Shown here piece after piece: positions 8,681-21,190 of a stretch of 64,000 nt of DNA. How positions within the stretch are numbered: the stretch's first letter is position 1; every line of letters begins with the position of its first letter. The notes below the pieces were generated by a model, which saw nothing but the letters and a program-made list of their open reading frames with translations, searched no databases and was not told where the DNA came from. The translations under genes were made by a program, and so were the position numbers. The stretch comes from Variovorax sp. V93 (GTDB lineage Bacteria > Pseudomonadota > Gammaproteobacteria > Burkholderiales > Burkholderiaceae_C): contig NZ_AP028669.1 in NCBI RefSeq assembly GCF_041154485.1, positions 2,914,001 through 2,978,000 on the forward strand. Reading direction: 5' to 3'.

Positions 8681-9160
8681 TCAGAGCTTCTTCTGCAGAA
8701 ACACCGCGTGCCCGAACGCCGGATCGAGTTGATAGCCGGCGAACCCCTCGCGCTCGTAGCTGCGCAGCGCTGGCGCATTGCCCGACAGCACCTCGAGCGT
8801 GAGCTTGCAGGCGCCGCGCGCGCGGGCCTCCTGCTCCACCCGCGCAAGCATGCGCTGCGCAATGCGCCGGCCGCGATGGCTGGGCAGCACGACGACGTCG
8901 TGCACATTGACCAGCGGCTTGCAGGCGAAGGTCGAAAAGCCCTCGATGCAGTTGACCAGGCCCACGGGCGTTGGCCCGTCGTACGCGAGCACGCTGAATG
9001 CTTGCGGCCGCGCGGCCAGCGCCGCGGGCAACCCGGCCAGCACGCCCGCTTCGAGCGGCGTGCCACCGCCCGCGGGATCGCGTGCATAGGCGTCGAGCAG
9101 GTCGACCAGCGCGGCTGCGTGCGCGGCGTCGCGGTAGTCCGCGAGCACAACCTCGATCAT
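8681..9160 (-). CDS. GNAT family N-acetyltransferase
   Basis: A 159-residue GCN5-related acetyltransferase. The acetyl-CoA pyrophosphate-binding motif A is VHDVVVLPSHRGRRIAQRML (V-x-P-x-x-R-G-x-x-I), followed by the motif B helix region ALRSYEREGFAGYQ. The acceptor substrate cannot be told from sequence. The ATG at 9160 is preferred over a start 15 codons upstream because MIEVVLADYRDAAH is the standard first beta-strand. The start lies 2 bp from the glmM stop, so it is probably translated from the glmM message. Confidence 0.85.
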   Translation of the reverse strand: MIEVVLADYRDAAHAAALVDLLDAYARDPAGGGTPLEAGVLAGLPAALAARPQAFSVLAYDGPTPVGLVNCIEGFSTFACKPLVNVHDVVVLPSHRGRRIAQRMLARVEQEARARGACKLTLEVLSGNAPALRSYEREGFAGYQLDPAFGHAVFLQKKL

Positions 9161-9162
9161 CG

Positions 9163-10500
9163 TCACCGCGCCGGTTCCAGGGTTGCGGCAAGCCGCTTCG
9201 CACAAGATTCAGCCTGTTTCGCATCGCGCGCCTCGACCATCACGCGCACCAGCGGTTCGGTGCCGCTCGCGCGGATCAGCACGCGGCCGCTGTCGCCGAG
9301 CTCGGCTTCGATGCGCTGCGTTTCGCCAGCCAGCGCGTCGTTGTTCTTCCAGTCCTGTCCTGGCGCCAGGCGGACATTGATCAGCACCTGTGGAAACAGC
9401 GTGATCTCCGCGAGCAGCTGCGCCACCGTCTTGCCGCTGCGCACGCAGGCCTGCAGCACCTGCAGCGCGCTCACGATGCCGTCTCCGGTGGTGTGGCGGT
9501 CGAGTGCCAGCAGATGGCCCGAGCCCTCGCCGCCCAGGAGCCAGCCGCGCTTTTCGAGTTCCTCGAGCACATAGCGGTCGCCCACCTTGGCGCGCACCAG
9601 CTCGATGCCCTGCCCGCGCAGCGCCACCTCGACGGCCTTGTTGGTCATGAGCGTGCCGACCACGCCCGCCGGCTTGTCGCCGCGCGCCATGCGCTCGGCC
9701 ACCATGAGGTAGAGCAGCTCGTCGCCATTGAACAGCCGCCCGCTGGCATCGACCAGTTGCAGGCGGTCGGCATCGCCGTCGAGCGCGATGCCGTAGTCGG
9801 CCTTCTGCGCGGTGACGGCTTCGACCAGCGCGGCCGGATGGGTCGCGCCGAAGCCCTTGTTGATGTTGAGGCCGTCGGGTGCACAGCCGATGCTGCTGAC
9901 CTCGGCGCCCAGTTCGTGGAACACGTTCGGCGCCACCTGGTAGGCCGCGCCATGCGCCGCATCGACCACGAGCTTCATGCCGCGCAGGGTCAGGTCGTTG
10001 GCGAAGGTGCTCTTGCAAAACTCGATGTAGCGGCCCGGCGCGTCGTTGAGGCGGCGTGCCTTGCCGAGGTTGGCAGAGTCGACCCACACGGGGGGCTCTT
10101 CGAGCGCGGCTTCCACCGCAAGCTCCCATGCGTCGTCGAGCTTGGTTCCCTGCGCGCTGAAGAACTTGATGCCGTTGTCGGGATAGGCGTTGTGGCTGGC
10201 GCTGATCACCACGCCCAGGCTCGCACGCTGGGCGCGCGTCAGGTACGCCACGCCAGGCGTCGGCAGCGGTCCCAGCAGCACCACGTCGACCCCGGCGGAG
10301 TTGAAACCCGACTCCAGTGCGGACTCGAGCATGTAGCCCGAGATGCGCGTGTCCTTGCCGATCAGCACCGTGGGGCGCGCCTCGCTCTTCTTGAGCACGC
10401 GGCCCACGGCATGCGCGAGGCGCAGCACGAAATCGGGCGTGATGGGCGACTGGCCGACCGTGCCACGGATGCCGTCGGTGCCAAAGTATTTGCGGGTCAT
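9163..10500 (-). CDS. glmM: Phosphoglucosamine mutase GlmM
   Basis: A 445-residue enzyme that converts glucosamine-6-phosphate to glucosamine-1-phosphate, the committed aminosugar step toward UDP-GlcNAc for peptidoglycan and lipid A. The start [13 protein letters not shown] is the canonical GlmM N-terminus, so the ATG at 10500 is chosen over an upstream in-frame start. The phosphoserine loop [12 protein letters not shown] has the catalytic Ser at about residue 102, as in E. coli GlmM. The metal loop DGDADR and the C-terminal phosphate-binding [14 protein letters not shown] are present. It follows folP by 26 bp in the conserved ftsH-folP-glmM order of proteobacteria. Confidence 0.97.
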   Translation of the reverse strand: MTRKYFGTDGIRGTVGQSPITPDFVLRLAHAVGRVLKKSEARPTVLIGKDTRISGYMLESALESGFNSAGVDVVLLGPLPTPGVAYLTRAQRASLGVVISASHNAYPDNGIKFFSAQGTKLDDAWELAVEAALEEPPVWVDSANLGKARRLNDAPGRYIEFCKSTFANDLTLRGMKLVVDAAHGAAYQVAPNVFHELGAEVSSIGCAPDGLNINKGFGATHPAALVEAVTAQKADYGIALDGDADRLQLVDASGRLFNGDELLYLMVAERMARGDKPAGVVGTLMTNKAVEVALRGQGIELVRAKVGDRYVLEELEKRGWLLGGEGSGHLLALDRHTTGDGIVSALQVLQACVRSGKTVAQLLAEITLFPQVLINVRLAPGQDWKNNDALAGETQRIEAELGDSGRVLIRASGTEPLVRVMVEARDAKQAESCAKRLAATLEPAR

Positions 10501-10526
10501 GAATTCGTTCTTGTTGTCGGGTTTCG

Positions 10527-11387
10527 TTATGGATGTCTCTCTTCGGCCTTCATGGCGCGCCACACGGCGATGGCCGCCACGGTGTCGCGCACGTCGTGCA
10601 CCCGCACGACCGCCGCGCCCCGGTCCACGGCGAGCACCGCCGCCGTCACGCTGGGCACCAGGCGCTCTGCTGCCGCCGGAATGCCGCTGACCGTGCCGAT
10701 CGACGACTTGCGGGACCAGCCCAGCAGCAGCGGATAGCCGGCCCCGAGCAGTTCGCGCTGACGTGCCAGCAGCGCAAAATTCTGCACCACGGTCTTGCCG
10801 AAGCCAATGCCCGGGTCCAGCGTGATTCGCGATGGATCGACCTTCAGCGCCCGAAGCTGCGCCACCTGCTCGGCCCAGAACGACAACACCTGGGGCAGCA
10901 CGTCGCCCTGCATGGGCGCCGTCTGCATGGTTTGCGGATCCCGGTGCATGTGCATCAGGCAGACGCCGCAGGAGGGATGCGCCGCCACCGCCTCACGCGC
11001 CCCGGGCTGCCGCAGCGCCCAGACGTCGTTGACGATGTCGGCGCCCAGCTCGAGCACCGCACGCATGACTTTCGGCTTGTAGGTGTCGACGGACAGCGGC
11101 ACGTTGAGCTTGACGGCCTCCCGGACCACCGGCAGCACGCGCGCCAGTTCGGCCTCGAGCGGCACGGCCGGGCTGCCGGGGCGGGTCGATTCGCCGCCGA
11201 TGTCGAGGATGTCGGCGCCCTCCTTCAGCAACTGCTCGCAATGCCGCAGCGCAGCCTCGGCGGACGCATGCGCCCCGCCATCGGAGAAGGAATCGGGCGT
11301 GACGTTGACGATGCCCATCACGCGCGGCTGCGCGAGATCGATTGCAAAACGGCCGGCCTGCCAGGCCGCCGCGCGGGCCATCGTCAT
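10527..11387 (-). CDS. folP: Dihydropteroate synthase
   Basis: A 286-residue TIM-barrel enzyme that condenses para-aminobenzoate with dihydropterin pyrophosphate in folate synthesis; it is the sulfonamide target. Signatures: [17 protein letters not shown] (residues about 22-38), [23 protein letters not shown] and GWSRKSSIG. Two closely spaced starts (11387 and 11381) are possible. It lies between ftsH upstream and glmM downstream on the minus strand, an arrangement shared with E. coli. The 60-bp gap after ftsH has no obvious terminator. Confidence 0.97.
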   Translation of the reverse strand: MTMARAAAWQAGRFAIDLAQPRVMGIVNVTPDSFSDGGAHASAEAALRHCEQLLKEGADILDIGGESTRPGSPAVPLEAELARVLPVVREAVKLNVPLSVDTYKPKVMRAVLELGADIVNDVWALRQPGAREAVAAHPSCGVCLMHMHRDPQTMQTAPMQGDVLPQVLSFWAEQVAQLRALKVDPSRITLDPGIGFGKTVVQNFALLARQRELLGAGYPLLLGWSRKSSIGTVSGIPAAAERLVPSVTAAVLAVDRGAAVVRVHDVRDTVAAIAVWRAMKAEERHP

Positions 11388-11447
11388 GCGGCACCTTCAT
11401 CGAAAACGGGGCCCATGGCCCCGTTGGTGTGGAACACCGGATTCACT

Positions 11448-13364
11448 TCAGGCCACTGTGGGTGCCGGATCCGGATTGACTGCCGGCGTACCGCCGCTGC
11501 CGCCACTGCCCGAGGGCGGAATGCGCGGCGTCCAGTCCTTGGGCGGACGCGGCGCGCGGCCGGCCATGATGTCGTCGAGCTGTTCCGTATCGATGGTTTC
11601 CCATTCGAGCAGGGCCTTGGCCATGACGTGCATCTTGTCGCTGTTTTCCTCGATCAGGCGGCGCGCCAGGGCGTACTGCTCGTCGATGATGCGGCGCACT
11701 TCGGCATCGACCTTTTCCATGGTCTGCTCGCTCATGTTGGTGGTCTTGGTGACCGAGCGGCCGAGGAACACTTCGCCTTCGTTCTCGGCATAGACCATCG
11801 GACCCAGCGCATCGGTCATGCCATAGCGCGTGACCATGTCGCGGGCGATGGAGGTCGCGCGCTCGAAGTCGTTGCTGGCGCCGGTGGTCATCTGGTGCAT
11901 GAACACTTCTTCGGCGATGCGGCCGCCGAACAGCATGCTGATCTGATTCAGCATGTATTCGCGGTCATAGCTGTAGCGGTCCTGAGCGGGCAGGCTCATG
12001 GTCACGCCCAGCGCGCGGCCGCGCGGGATGATGGTGACCTTGTGGACCGGGTCGCACTTGGGCAGCAGCTTGCCGATGAGCGCGTGGCCGGACTCGTGGT
12101 AGGCCGTGTTGCGGCGCTCTTCCTCGGGCATGACCATGCTCTTGCGCTCGGGGCCCATGAAGATCTTGTCCTTGGCCTTCTCGAAGTCCTGCATCTCGAC
12201 CACGCGCGCATTGCGGCGTGCGGCCATCAGCGCGGCTTCGTTGCAGAGGTTGGCCAGGTCGGCGCCGGACATGCCGGGCGTGCCACGCGCGATGACGCTC
12301 GGGTTCACGTCCTGGCCCAGCGGCACCTTGCGCATGTGAACGCCCAGGATCTGCTCGCGGCCGCGGATGTCGGGCAGCGTCACGTACACCTGGCGGTCGA
12401 AGCGGCCCGGGCGCAGCAGCGCGGCGTCCAGGATGTCCGGACGGTTGGTGGCAGCCACCACGATCACGCCCAGGTTGGTTTCGAAGCCGTCCATCTCGAC
12501 CAGCATCTGGTTCAAGGTTTGTTCGCGCTCGTCGTTGCCGCCGCCCAGGCCGGCGCCGCGCTGGCGGCCCACCGCATCGATTTCGTCGATGAAGATGATG
12601 CAGGGCGCGTTCTTCTTGGCGTTCTCGAACATGTCGCGCACGCGGGCCGCGCCCACGCCGACGAACATTTCGACGAAGTCCGAACCCGAGATCGAGAAGA
12701 ATGGAACCTTGGCTTCGCCGGCAATCGACTTGGCCAGCAAGGTCTTGCCGGTACCCGGAGGGCCGACCAGCAGCAGGCCGCGCGGAATGCGGCCGCCGAG
12801 CTTCTGGAAGCGCTGCGGGTCCTTCAGGAAATCGACCACCTCGCGGACTTCCTCCTTGGCCTCGTCGCAGCCCGCGACGTCGGCAAAAGTGACCGTGTTG
12901 TTGTTCTCGTCCATCATGCGGGCCTTGCTCTTGCCGAAGCTGAATGCCCCGCCTTTGCCACCGCCCTGCATCTGCCGCATGAAATAGATCCAGACCCCGA
13001 TCAGGAGCAGCATCGGCCCCCAGCTCACCAGGAGCGTCATGAGGAGCGAGCCCTCTTCGCGCGGCTTGACGTCGAACTTGACGTTGTGGTCGATCAGGTC
13101 GCCCACCAGGCCGCGGTCGAGCACGGTGGCGGTCGTGCGGATCTTGCGATCCTCGTTGGTGACGGCCACGATTTCTCCGCCGCCGGCACCTTCAGGAATG
13201 ACGGCGCTCTTGATCTGGTTGTTTCGGACCTGATCCAGGAACTCCGAATAGCTCACCGTCCCTGAGCCGACGCCGCCGCGGGTGTCGAACTGCTTGAACA
13301 CAGTGAACAACACCATGGCAATGACGAGCCATACGGCAACTTTGGAAAACCACTGATTGTTCAA
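11448..13364 (-). CDS. ftsH: ATP-dependent zinc metalloprotease FtsH
   Basis: A membrane-anchored AAA+ protease that degrades misfolded membrane proteins and regulators such as LpxC and sigma-32 in other proteobacteria. The 638-residue form starts at TTG 13364 ([19 protein letters not shown], the first membrane segment), preceded by GGAG five bases upstream; longer upstream starts lack a site. A second membrane segment is near residue 105 ([18 protein letters not shown]). Walker A GPPGTGKT is near residue 198, and the zinc site HESGH is at about 423-427. The tail is Gly/Pro-rich. A CTTGAAA heptamer at 13445-13451 (minus strand) resembles a sigma-32 -35 element but no good -10 accompanies it. 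Confidence 0.97.
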   Translation of the reverse strand: MNNQWFSKVAVWLVIAMVLFTVFKQFDTRGGVGSGTVSYSEFLDQVRNNQIKSAVIPEGAGGGEIVAVTNEDRKIRTTATVLDRGLVGDLIDHNVKFDVKPREEGSLLMTLLVSWGPMLLLIGVWIYFMRQMQGGGKGGAFSFGKSKARMMDENNNTVTFADVAGCDEAKEEVREVVDFLKDPQRFQKLGGRIPRGLLLVGPPGTGKTLLAKSIAGEAKVPFFSISGSDFVEMFVGVGAARVRDMFENAKKNAPCIIFIDEIDAVGRQRGAGLGGGNDEREQTLNQMLVEMDGFETNLGVIVVAATNRPDILDAALLRPGRFDRQVYVTLPDIRGREQILGVHMRKVPLGQDVNPSVIARGTPGMSGADLANLCNEAALMAARRNARVVEMQDFEKAKDKIFMGPERKSMVMPEEERRNTAYHESGHALIGKLLPKCDPVHKVTIIPRGRALGVTMSLPAQDRYSYDREYMLNQISMLFGGRIAEEVFMHQMTTGASNDFERATSIARDMVTRYGMTDALGPMVYAENEGEVFLGRSVTKTTNMSEQTMEKVDAEVRRIIDEQYALARRLIEENSDKMHVMAKALLEWETIDTEQLDDIMAGRAPRPPKDWTPRIPPSGSGGSGGTPAVNPDPAPTVA

Positions 13365-13542
13365 ACGAAGCTCCAGTCGAAAGCGCGTGACAAGATTGTG
13401 AAAAGAACGCGCTATGGATACGCAATTGCGCCCCATTTTAGGCTTTTCAAGCTGCGAAAAGCGGGCATTTCCCTAAAGCAGCCATAGCCTGACAAGGGTT
13501 TGCGCCCCATGGGCACGCTTTGCGGGCCCCGGCGTCAAGGTA

Positions 13543-14211
13543 TCAAAGCGTTTCCTGAGCCTTCAGACCCATGCCGACAAGGAAGGTTTCCGACGATTTG
13601 TCGCGCGAAGCCTTGGGTTTGAAGGGCTTCACGATGCGGAAGTTCGCCTTGAACAGCTTCACCAGCTCGTCATAGCCGCTGCCGTGGAAGAGCTTGGCCA
13701 CCAGCGCCCCCTCGGGCTTCAGGTGGTGCTGAGCGAAGTCGATGGCAAGCTCGATCAGGTGCGCCACGCGAGCCGCATCGGCCGAATGGATGCCCGACAG
13801 GTTGGGCGCCATGTCGGAAACCACCAGGTCGGCCTTCCGCCCGGCCAGCACGCCCAGCACCTGCTCCAGCAGTTCCGCTTCGCGGAAATCGCCCTGCAGG
13901 AAGGTGACGCCCTCGATCGGCTCCATCGGCAGGATGTCCAGCGCAATGATGGTGCCGTTCAGCTCGCCGGCCGCGGCGCCTTCGGGCGACATGCGCCGGC
14001 GCAGGTACTGGCTCCAGGCTCCGGGCGTGGAACCCAGGTCGACCACCAGCTGGCCCGGCCTCACCAGGCCGAGGGACTCGTCGATTTCCTTGAGCTTGTA
14101 GGCGGCGCGTGCGCGGTATCCCTCGCGCGTGGCCAATTTCACGTACGGGTCGTTGATGTGGTCGTGCAGCCAGGCTTTGTTGACTTTTTTGCTTTTGGCT
14201 TTGGTGCTCAT
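13543..14211 (-). CDS. rlmE: 23S rRNA (uridine-2'-O) methyltransferase RlmE
   Basis: A 222-residue SAM-dependent methyltransferase (FtsJ/RrmJ) that modifies U2552 of 23S rRNA late in large-subunit assembly. The SAM-binding motif is [15 protein letters not shown] (about residue 57). The K-D-K-E tetrad regions are visible: [25 protein letters not shown], and an E near the C-terminus ([10 protein letters not shown]). The basic N-terminus ([13 protein letters not shown]) is typical. It lies upstream of ftsH as in E. coli, with a 178-bp gap, and diverges from yhbY across 32 bp. Confidence 0.95.
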   Translation of the reverse strand: MSTKAKSKKVNKAWLHDHINDPYVKLATREGYRARAAYKLKEIDESLGLVRPGQLVVDLGSTPGAWSQYLRRRMSPEGAAAGELNGTIIALDILPMEPIEGVTFLQGDFREAELLEQVLGVLAGRKADLVVSDMAPNLSGIHSADAARVAHLIELAIDFAQHHLKPEGALVAKLFHGSGYDELVKLFKANFRIVKPFKPKASRDKSSETFLVGMGLKAQETL

Positions 14212-14243
14212 GGAGGTCTTTGTAACGCGTCGATAATACGGGG

Positions 14244-14723
14244 ATGCCCGCCATTCAACTTACCCCTGCCGAGCGCAAGGTGCACCGCGCCGAAGCTCAC
14301 CACCTGGATCCGATCGTCATGGTCGGTGGAGACGGGCTCACCCCTGCCGTGAAGAAAGAGGCCGACGCGGCGCTCAAGGCCCATGGCCTGATCAAGATTC
14401 GTGTCTTTTCCGACGATCGCCTGGCTCGCGATGCCATGCTGCGCGAACTCGCCGAAGAGCTCGGCGCGGCCCCGATCCAGCACATTGGCAAGCTGCTGGT
14501 GTTGTGGCGCCCCAAGCCGGAGAAAGAGCGCGTGGTCGATGAAGACCGCATGCCCGGCCCGCGCGACATCAAGGTGCTGAAGTACAGCAAGCGCGGCGGC
14601 CAGCGGCCCGAGATCAAGACCCTGCGCGTGCTCGGCAACCAGCGCCTCACGCCCGGCGGCACCATCAAGCGCGCCAAGGCCAAGCGGCCGCTCTCGGCCA
14701 AGAAACGCAACCAGGCAGACTGA
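14244..14723 (+). CDS. yhbY: YhbY family RNA-binding (CRM domain) protein
   Basis: A 159-residue protein whose first ~95 residues form a CRM domain: [20 protein letters not shown], the GGDGLTPAV loop in place of the classical GxxG pattern, and [11 protein letters not shown] at its end. YhbY associates with pre-50S ribosomal particles. The C-terminal ~60 residues are a basic extension ([30 protein letters not shown]) longer than in E. coli YhbY, common in beta-proteobacteria. It is divergent from rlmE, matching the widespread rlmE/yhbY head-to-head pairing; both act on 23S rRNA or 50S assembly. Confidence 0.92.
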   Translation: MPAIQLTPAERKVHRAEAHHLDPIVMVGGDGLTPAVKKEADAALKAHGLIKIRVFSDDRLARDAMLRELAEELGAAPIQHIGKLLVLWRPKPEKERVVDEDRMPGPRDIKVLKYSKRGGQRPEIKTLRVLGNQRLTPGGTIKRAKAKRPLSAKKRNQAD

Positions 14724-14725
14724 AC

Positions 14726-15484
14726 TTGGCGCCAGCGCAAGGCGCACAGCGCCACATTCTCTGCATGAAGTGGGGCACGAAATACGGCCCCGAATACGTC
14801 AACCGCCTCTACGCGATGGTGCGCCGCAATCTCAGCGGCGACTTCAAGTTCGTGTGCCTGACGGACGACGGCACCGGCATCCGCCCCGAAGTGACCTGCC
14901 TGCCGATCCCGCCGCTGAACCTGCAGCTGGCGCCCGGCCAGCGCGACGGCGCGTGGAAGAAGCTCACCACCTTCGAAAAAGACCTGCACGGCCTGCGCGG
15001 CACTGCCCTGTTCCTGGACGTGGACGTGGTCATCGTCGGCGGCCTCGATGCCTTCTTCGAATACCCCGGCGAGTTCCTGATCATCCACGACTACGCGCGC
15101 CCCTGGCGGCGCCAGCGGATCACGGGAAACTCGTCGGTCTACCGCTTCGAGCTGGGCGCCCATGCCGACGTGCTGGCGTATTTCCGCGCCAACATGGACA
15201 AGGTCCAGGCCGAGTACCGCAACGAGCAGGCCTATCTGTCTGACGTGCTGCACAAGCAGGGCAAGCTGGGCTACTGGCCCGCGGCCTGGTGCCCGAGCTT
15301 CAAGTACCACGGCATCCCGATGTGGCCGACCAACTACTGGGAAGAGCCCTTTGTGCCGGAGGGTGCGCGCATCATGGTGTTCCACGGCGAATGCAATCCG
15401 CCCGACGCGCTGGCGGGCCGGCGCAACCGGGCTTTCCGCTACATCCGGCCGGCGAACTGGGTCGCCAGGTTCTGGAAGGAATGA
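14726..15484 (+). CDS. Glycosyltransferase-like protein (DxD motif)
   Basis: A 252-residue soluble protein with a GT-A type outline: a first beta-strand HILCMKWGTKYGPEYVNRL, and LFLDVDVVIVGGLDAFFEY with a DVD metal-binding motif at about residues 98-100, followed by conserved aromatic-rich segments (PSFKYHGIPMWPTNYW). It likely transfers a sugar from a nucleotide-sugar donor; donor and acceptor are unknown. The TTG at 14726 is preferred because the first ATG (14765) would cut into the first beta-strand. It begins 2 bp after yhbY, so it may be co-transcribed, although no functional link is evident. Confidence 0.75.
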   Translation: MAPAQGAQRHILCMKWGTKYGPEYVNRLYAMVRRNLSGDFKFVCLTDDGTGIRPEVTCLPIPPLNLQLAPGQRDGAWKKLTTFEKDLHGLRGTALFLDVDVVIVGGLDAFFEYPGEFLIIHDYARPWRRQRITGNSSVYRFELGAHADVLAYFRANMDKVQAEYRNEQAYLSDVLHKQGKLGYWPAAWCPSFKYHGIPMWPTNYWEEPFVPEGARIMVFHGECNPPDALAGRRNRAFRYIRPANWVARFWKE

Positions 15485-15532
15485 ACGGGATGGCGGCGGG
15501 GACGGCGCAAGTCGTCCTGCCGCCGCCGGCAT

Positions 15533-15955
15533 TCAGGCCGCAGCAGGCGCCCGGCCGCCCATGCGCCACAGCAGCGCACCGGCACAGAGCCACTGGACCA
15601 CATACATGCCGCTTCCTACGGCGTGCCACAGCTTGAGGTTGTCGCGCGCAAGAATGCGCGGCGCCACGGCATATTGCTGGAGCAAAGCCAGCAGCAGCGC
15701 ACCCAGGATCAGGAAGATGGCGCTCATCGAGGCGCTGTCGATGCGCTGGTCCATCTTCGTGCGGAAGTGAACCAGGAGCAGCAGGCCGCAGCCGATCGCA
15801 ATCCAGCTCTGCGCCTCGAACAGCTGGCCCGCGAAATTTCCGGCCACTGCGGGACTGCCGAGCTTCGCGAAGAGCATCGGCACCACGAGGAAACCGATCG
15901 TCGTGAGACTGCCCCACCAGAAGGCGGCCAGCATCAGCGCGAGGCGGTCTTTCAT
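15533..15955 (-). CDS. DUF4149 (TMEM205-like) membrane protein
   Basis: A 140-residue protein with four hydrophobic segments (about residues 8-28, 50-65, 78-95 and 115-132), beginning MKDRLALMLAAFWWGSLTTI. The pattern FWWGSL...GFLVVPMLFAKLGSP is typical of the DUF4149 family of small inner-membrane proteins. No biochemical role is established that I know of. It lies 8 bp downstream of greA on the same strand, a pairing seen in other Burkholderiales, so it is probably read from the greA transcript. Confidence 0.85.
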   Translation of the reverse strand: MKDRLALMLAAFWWGSLTTIGFLVVPMLFAKLGSPAVAGNFAGQLFEAQSWIAIGCGLLLLVHFRTKMDQRIDSASMSAIFLILGALLLALLQQYAVAPRILARDNLKLWHAVGSGMYVVQWLCAGALLWRMGGRAPAAA

Positions 15956-15963
15956 CCTGCCGG

Positions 15964-16440
15964 TCAGATGTAGCGCACCGCCACAATCTCGTAGCGCTTG
16001 AGGCCGCCGGGCGCCTGCACCTCGGCGGTGTCGCCCTCTTCCTTGCCGATGAGTGCGCGCGCGATCGGGCTGGAGATGTTGATCAGGCCGAGCTTCAGGT
16101 CGGCCTCGTCCTCGCCGACGATCTGGTACTTGACGGCCTCGCCCGATTCTTCTTCCTCGAGTTCCACCGTGGAGCCGAACACCACCTTGCCGCCGGCGTC
16201 GAGCTCGGCCGGGTCGATGATCTGGGCGGCCGAAAGCTTGCCCTCGACCTCCTGGATGCGGCCCTCGATGAAGCCCTGGCGGTCCTTGGCGACTTCGTAT
16301 TCGGCGTTCTCGCTCAGGTCGCCCTGCGCGCGGGCTTCGGAGATCGCATTGATGACCCAGGGGCGGTCCACGGTCTTGAGCTGATGCAGCTCGGCGCGCA
16401 GCTTCTCGGCACCGCGCTTGGTAATTGGAATGGTGGCCAT
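15964..16440 (-). CDS. greA: Transcription elongation factor GreA
   Basis: A 158-residue factor that enters the RNA polymerase secondary channel and stimulates cleavage of backtracked transcripts. The N-terminal coiled coil (residues about 8-75) carries the conserved acidic tip in [16 protein letters not shown]. The C-terminal FKBP-like domain contains [23 protein letters not shown]. Length and motifs match GreA, not GreB. It lies downstream of carB and the Kdo hydroxylase, separated from the latter by a strong hairpin (16463-16488) that could reduce read-through and leave greA to its own promoter. Confidence 0.97.
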   Translation of the reverse strand: MATIPITKRGAEKLRAELHQLKTVDRPWVINAISEARAQGDLSENAEYEVAKDRQGFIEGRIQEVEGKLSAAQIIDPAELDAGGKVVFGSTVELEEEESGEAVKYQIVGEDEADLKLGLINISSPIARALIGKEEGDTAEVQAPGGLKRYEIVAVRYI

Positions 16441-16460
16441 GTTTGGTTCTCCATAAAGCG

Positions 16461-16488
16461 AAACCGCCGAACGCTGCCGTTCGGCGGT
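16461..16488 (-). terminator. Hairpin between the Kdo hydroxylase gene and greA
   Basis: Perfect 11-base arms (16463-16473 and 16478-16488) around the tetraloop CTGC; on the minus strand the stem is followed by a weak T-rich tract (TTTCGCTTTAT). It lies entirely in the 64-bp gap. It fits a terminator or attenuator for the carA-carB-kdoO transcript; the broken U-tract makes this uncertain. Confidence 0.55.
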
Positions 16489-16504
16489 CGATTGGGGGAC
16501 AGGA

Positions 16505-17374
16505 TCAGACGAGTGTGCGTCCGGTCAGCCGGCTCAGGATGGCGAGCGGGCTCGAATCCGGATTGTATTGCTTCGACGCGGGCAGATGAAGGGTCTGCTC
16601 GAGCATGTACTGGCCCGCCATGACGGCGTGCGAGGTCTGGTCCGAGAAGCACACCCACACCGACCCCGGCGGAAATTCGGCCTTCTCCTGGGGCGAATTT
16701 TCCTGGTAGGCCATGTCCGACTTCATGCCATCGTGCAGCTGCAGCATCAGGTGGTCGTACTCGCTGCGAAACGACTTGGTCACGTGCAGCGCCTGCAGCA
16801 GCTTGGCCTGCCAGCGCACATAGGGCTTGGCACGCGGCAGAAACCGCCTGGCGATGTCCTCGAAGGGCTCGCCCACGCGCCACACGCGCGGTGCGCCCTC
16901 GGGATTGACGTTGGTGAAGACGCGCAGGATGCGCTCGCCGTAGTTCGGCCGCGACGGAAAGGCATCGACGTGCAGCCGGCGGTCGTCGGCGCGCCACGAC
17001 TGCACGCGCGTCTCGACCTTTGCCGGCCGGTAGCTGGTCGGCGCCAGGCGCAGGGCCGGCGTGTAGTGCGGCAGCAGGCCGTGGATCAGCTGCTGTGCCT
17101 GCGCACGGAACCGCCCCACCATCGCGGCGGCGGCACGCTGCACCGCCTCGTCGCCGGCCACGCCCTTGAGCTTGCCGCTGGCATCGAGGCTGATGTTGCG
17201 CACGTCGGGCGACAGCAGGCTGGGCGTCAGCAGGCTGCGTTCTTCGGGCAGCAGCTCGAAACCCAGGCGCGGGAAATAGAGCACCTTGCCCGCTTCCAGC
17301 TGCGCGATCCACGCCTCGTTGGGCGTGGCCGCGCGCCAGTCGCTCAGGTCCAGTTCGACGAGCTGGGTTTCCAT
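16505..17374 (-). CDS. kdoO: Kdo hydroxylase family protein (KdoO-like Fe/2-oxoglutarate dioxygenase)
   Basis: A 289-residue cytosolic protein resembling KdoO, the Fe(II)/2-oxoglutarate-dependent dioxygenase that hydroxylates the outer Kdo of Kdo2-lipid A to Ko in Burkholderia and Yersinia. The metal-binding HxD is HVDAFPSRP (H135, D137) and the likely distal His is in [11 protein letters not shown] (about H249). Other segments are [20 protein letters not shown] near the N-terminus and [17 protein letters not shown]. The start METQLVELD at 17374 is chosen 8 bp after the carB stop; the frame is open further upstream only as antisense of carB. It sits in the car operon, so co-expression with carB is likely. 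Family membership is fairly sure; substrate is by homology. Confidence 0.85.
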   Translation of the reverse strand: METQLVELDLSDWRAATPNEAWIAQLEAGKVLYFPRLGFELLPEERSLLTPSLLSPDVRNISLDASGKLKGVAGDEAVQRAAAAMVGRFRAQAQQLIHGLLPHYTPALRLAPTSYRPAKVETRVQSWRADDRRLHVDAFPSRPNYGERILRVFTNVNPEGAPRVWRVGEPFEDIARRFLPRAKPYVRWQAKLLQALHVTKSFRSEYDHLMLQLHDGMKSDMAYQENSPQEKAEFPPGSVWVCFSDQTSHAVMAGQYMLEQTLHLPASKQYNPDSSPLAILSRLTGRTLV

Positions 17375-17382
17375 GGCCACGC

Positions 17383-20631
<3,249 letters not shown>

Positions 20632-20632
20632 C

Positions 20633-21190
20633 TTATTTGTCCTTGGTGAAACCGATGCCGCGGCCGCTGTAGGCGCCCGGCTTCGGCTCATCCATCAATT
20701 GATGGATCGCGTTGAATACATCGCGAAAGTTCTGGTCGTATCGCTGTTCCAGCGCATTCAGCTTGCGCTTGAGATCGGCATGCTCCGACAGCATGCTGCG
20801 CAGCTTGACGAAGGTTCGCATGATCTCGATGTTGACGGCCACGGCGCGTTCGCTGCGCAGCACGCTCGACAACATGGCCACACCCTGCTCGGTGAAGGCC
20901 ACGCTGCGGTAGCGCGCGCCGCCGGAGCCCGGCTTCTCGGGCTTTGAGATCACAAGCTGTGATCTCAAAGCCTCGAGGTCGTGGTTCTCGAGGGTGAAGG
21001 CGAAGTCCGCCGGAAAACGATCGAGGTTGCGGCGCATGGCCTGCAGCAGCACCCGGGTCTCGACGCCGTAGAGCGCGGCAAGGTCCTGCGCCAGCATGAC
21101 CTTCAGGCCGCGCAGCACATAGATCTTGCCCTCGGCATCGCGCAACGCGGCGAGCACCGAGACGTCGAGCACCGCGGGTGCATCAGCCAC
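20633..21190 (-). CDS. ORF6N domain-containing protein, between carA and carB
   Basis: A 185-residue protein with an N-terminal ORF6N domain ([62 protein letters not shown]) and a C-terminal coiled-coil region ([20 protein letters not shown]). ORF6N and related KilA-N domains occur in phage and bacterial putative DNA-binding proteins; no biochemical role is established. The GTG at 21190 is chosen because it overlaps the carA stop by 8 bases, and the gene ends one base before carB ATG, so it is translationally coupled at both ends. Its coding DNA contains a perfect 15-bp inverted repeat (20940-20972). Such a gene inside carAB is unexpected. Confidence 0.85.
   Translation of the reverse strand: MADAPAVLDVSVLAALRDAEGKIYVLRGLKVMLAQDLAALYGVETRVLLQAMRRNLDRFPADFAFTLENHDLEALRSQLVISKPEKPGSGGARYRSVAFTEQGVAMLSSVLRSERAVAVNIEIMRTFVKLRSMLSEHADLKRKLNALEQRYDQNFRDVFNAIHQLMDEPKPGAYSGRGIGFTKDK
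20940..20972. repeat. Perfect 15-bp inverted repeat inside the ORF6N gene
   Basis: Arms GGCTTTGAGATCACA... in forward sense: positions 20940-20954 (start GGCTTTGAGA) and 20958-20972 (start TGTGATCTCA) are exact reverse complements with the spacer AGC. It encodes the [12 protein letters not shown] part of the ORF6N domain on the minus strand. It could be a protein-binding operator or a strong mRNA hairpin within the car transcript. Confidence 0.8.
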
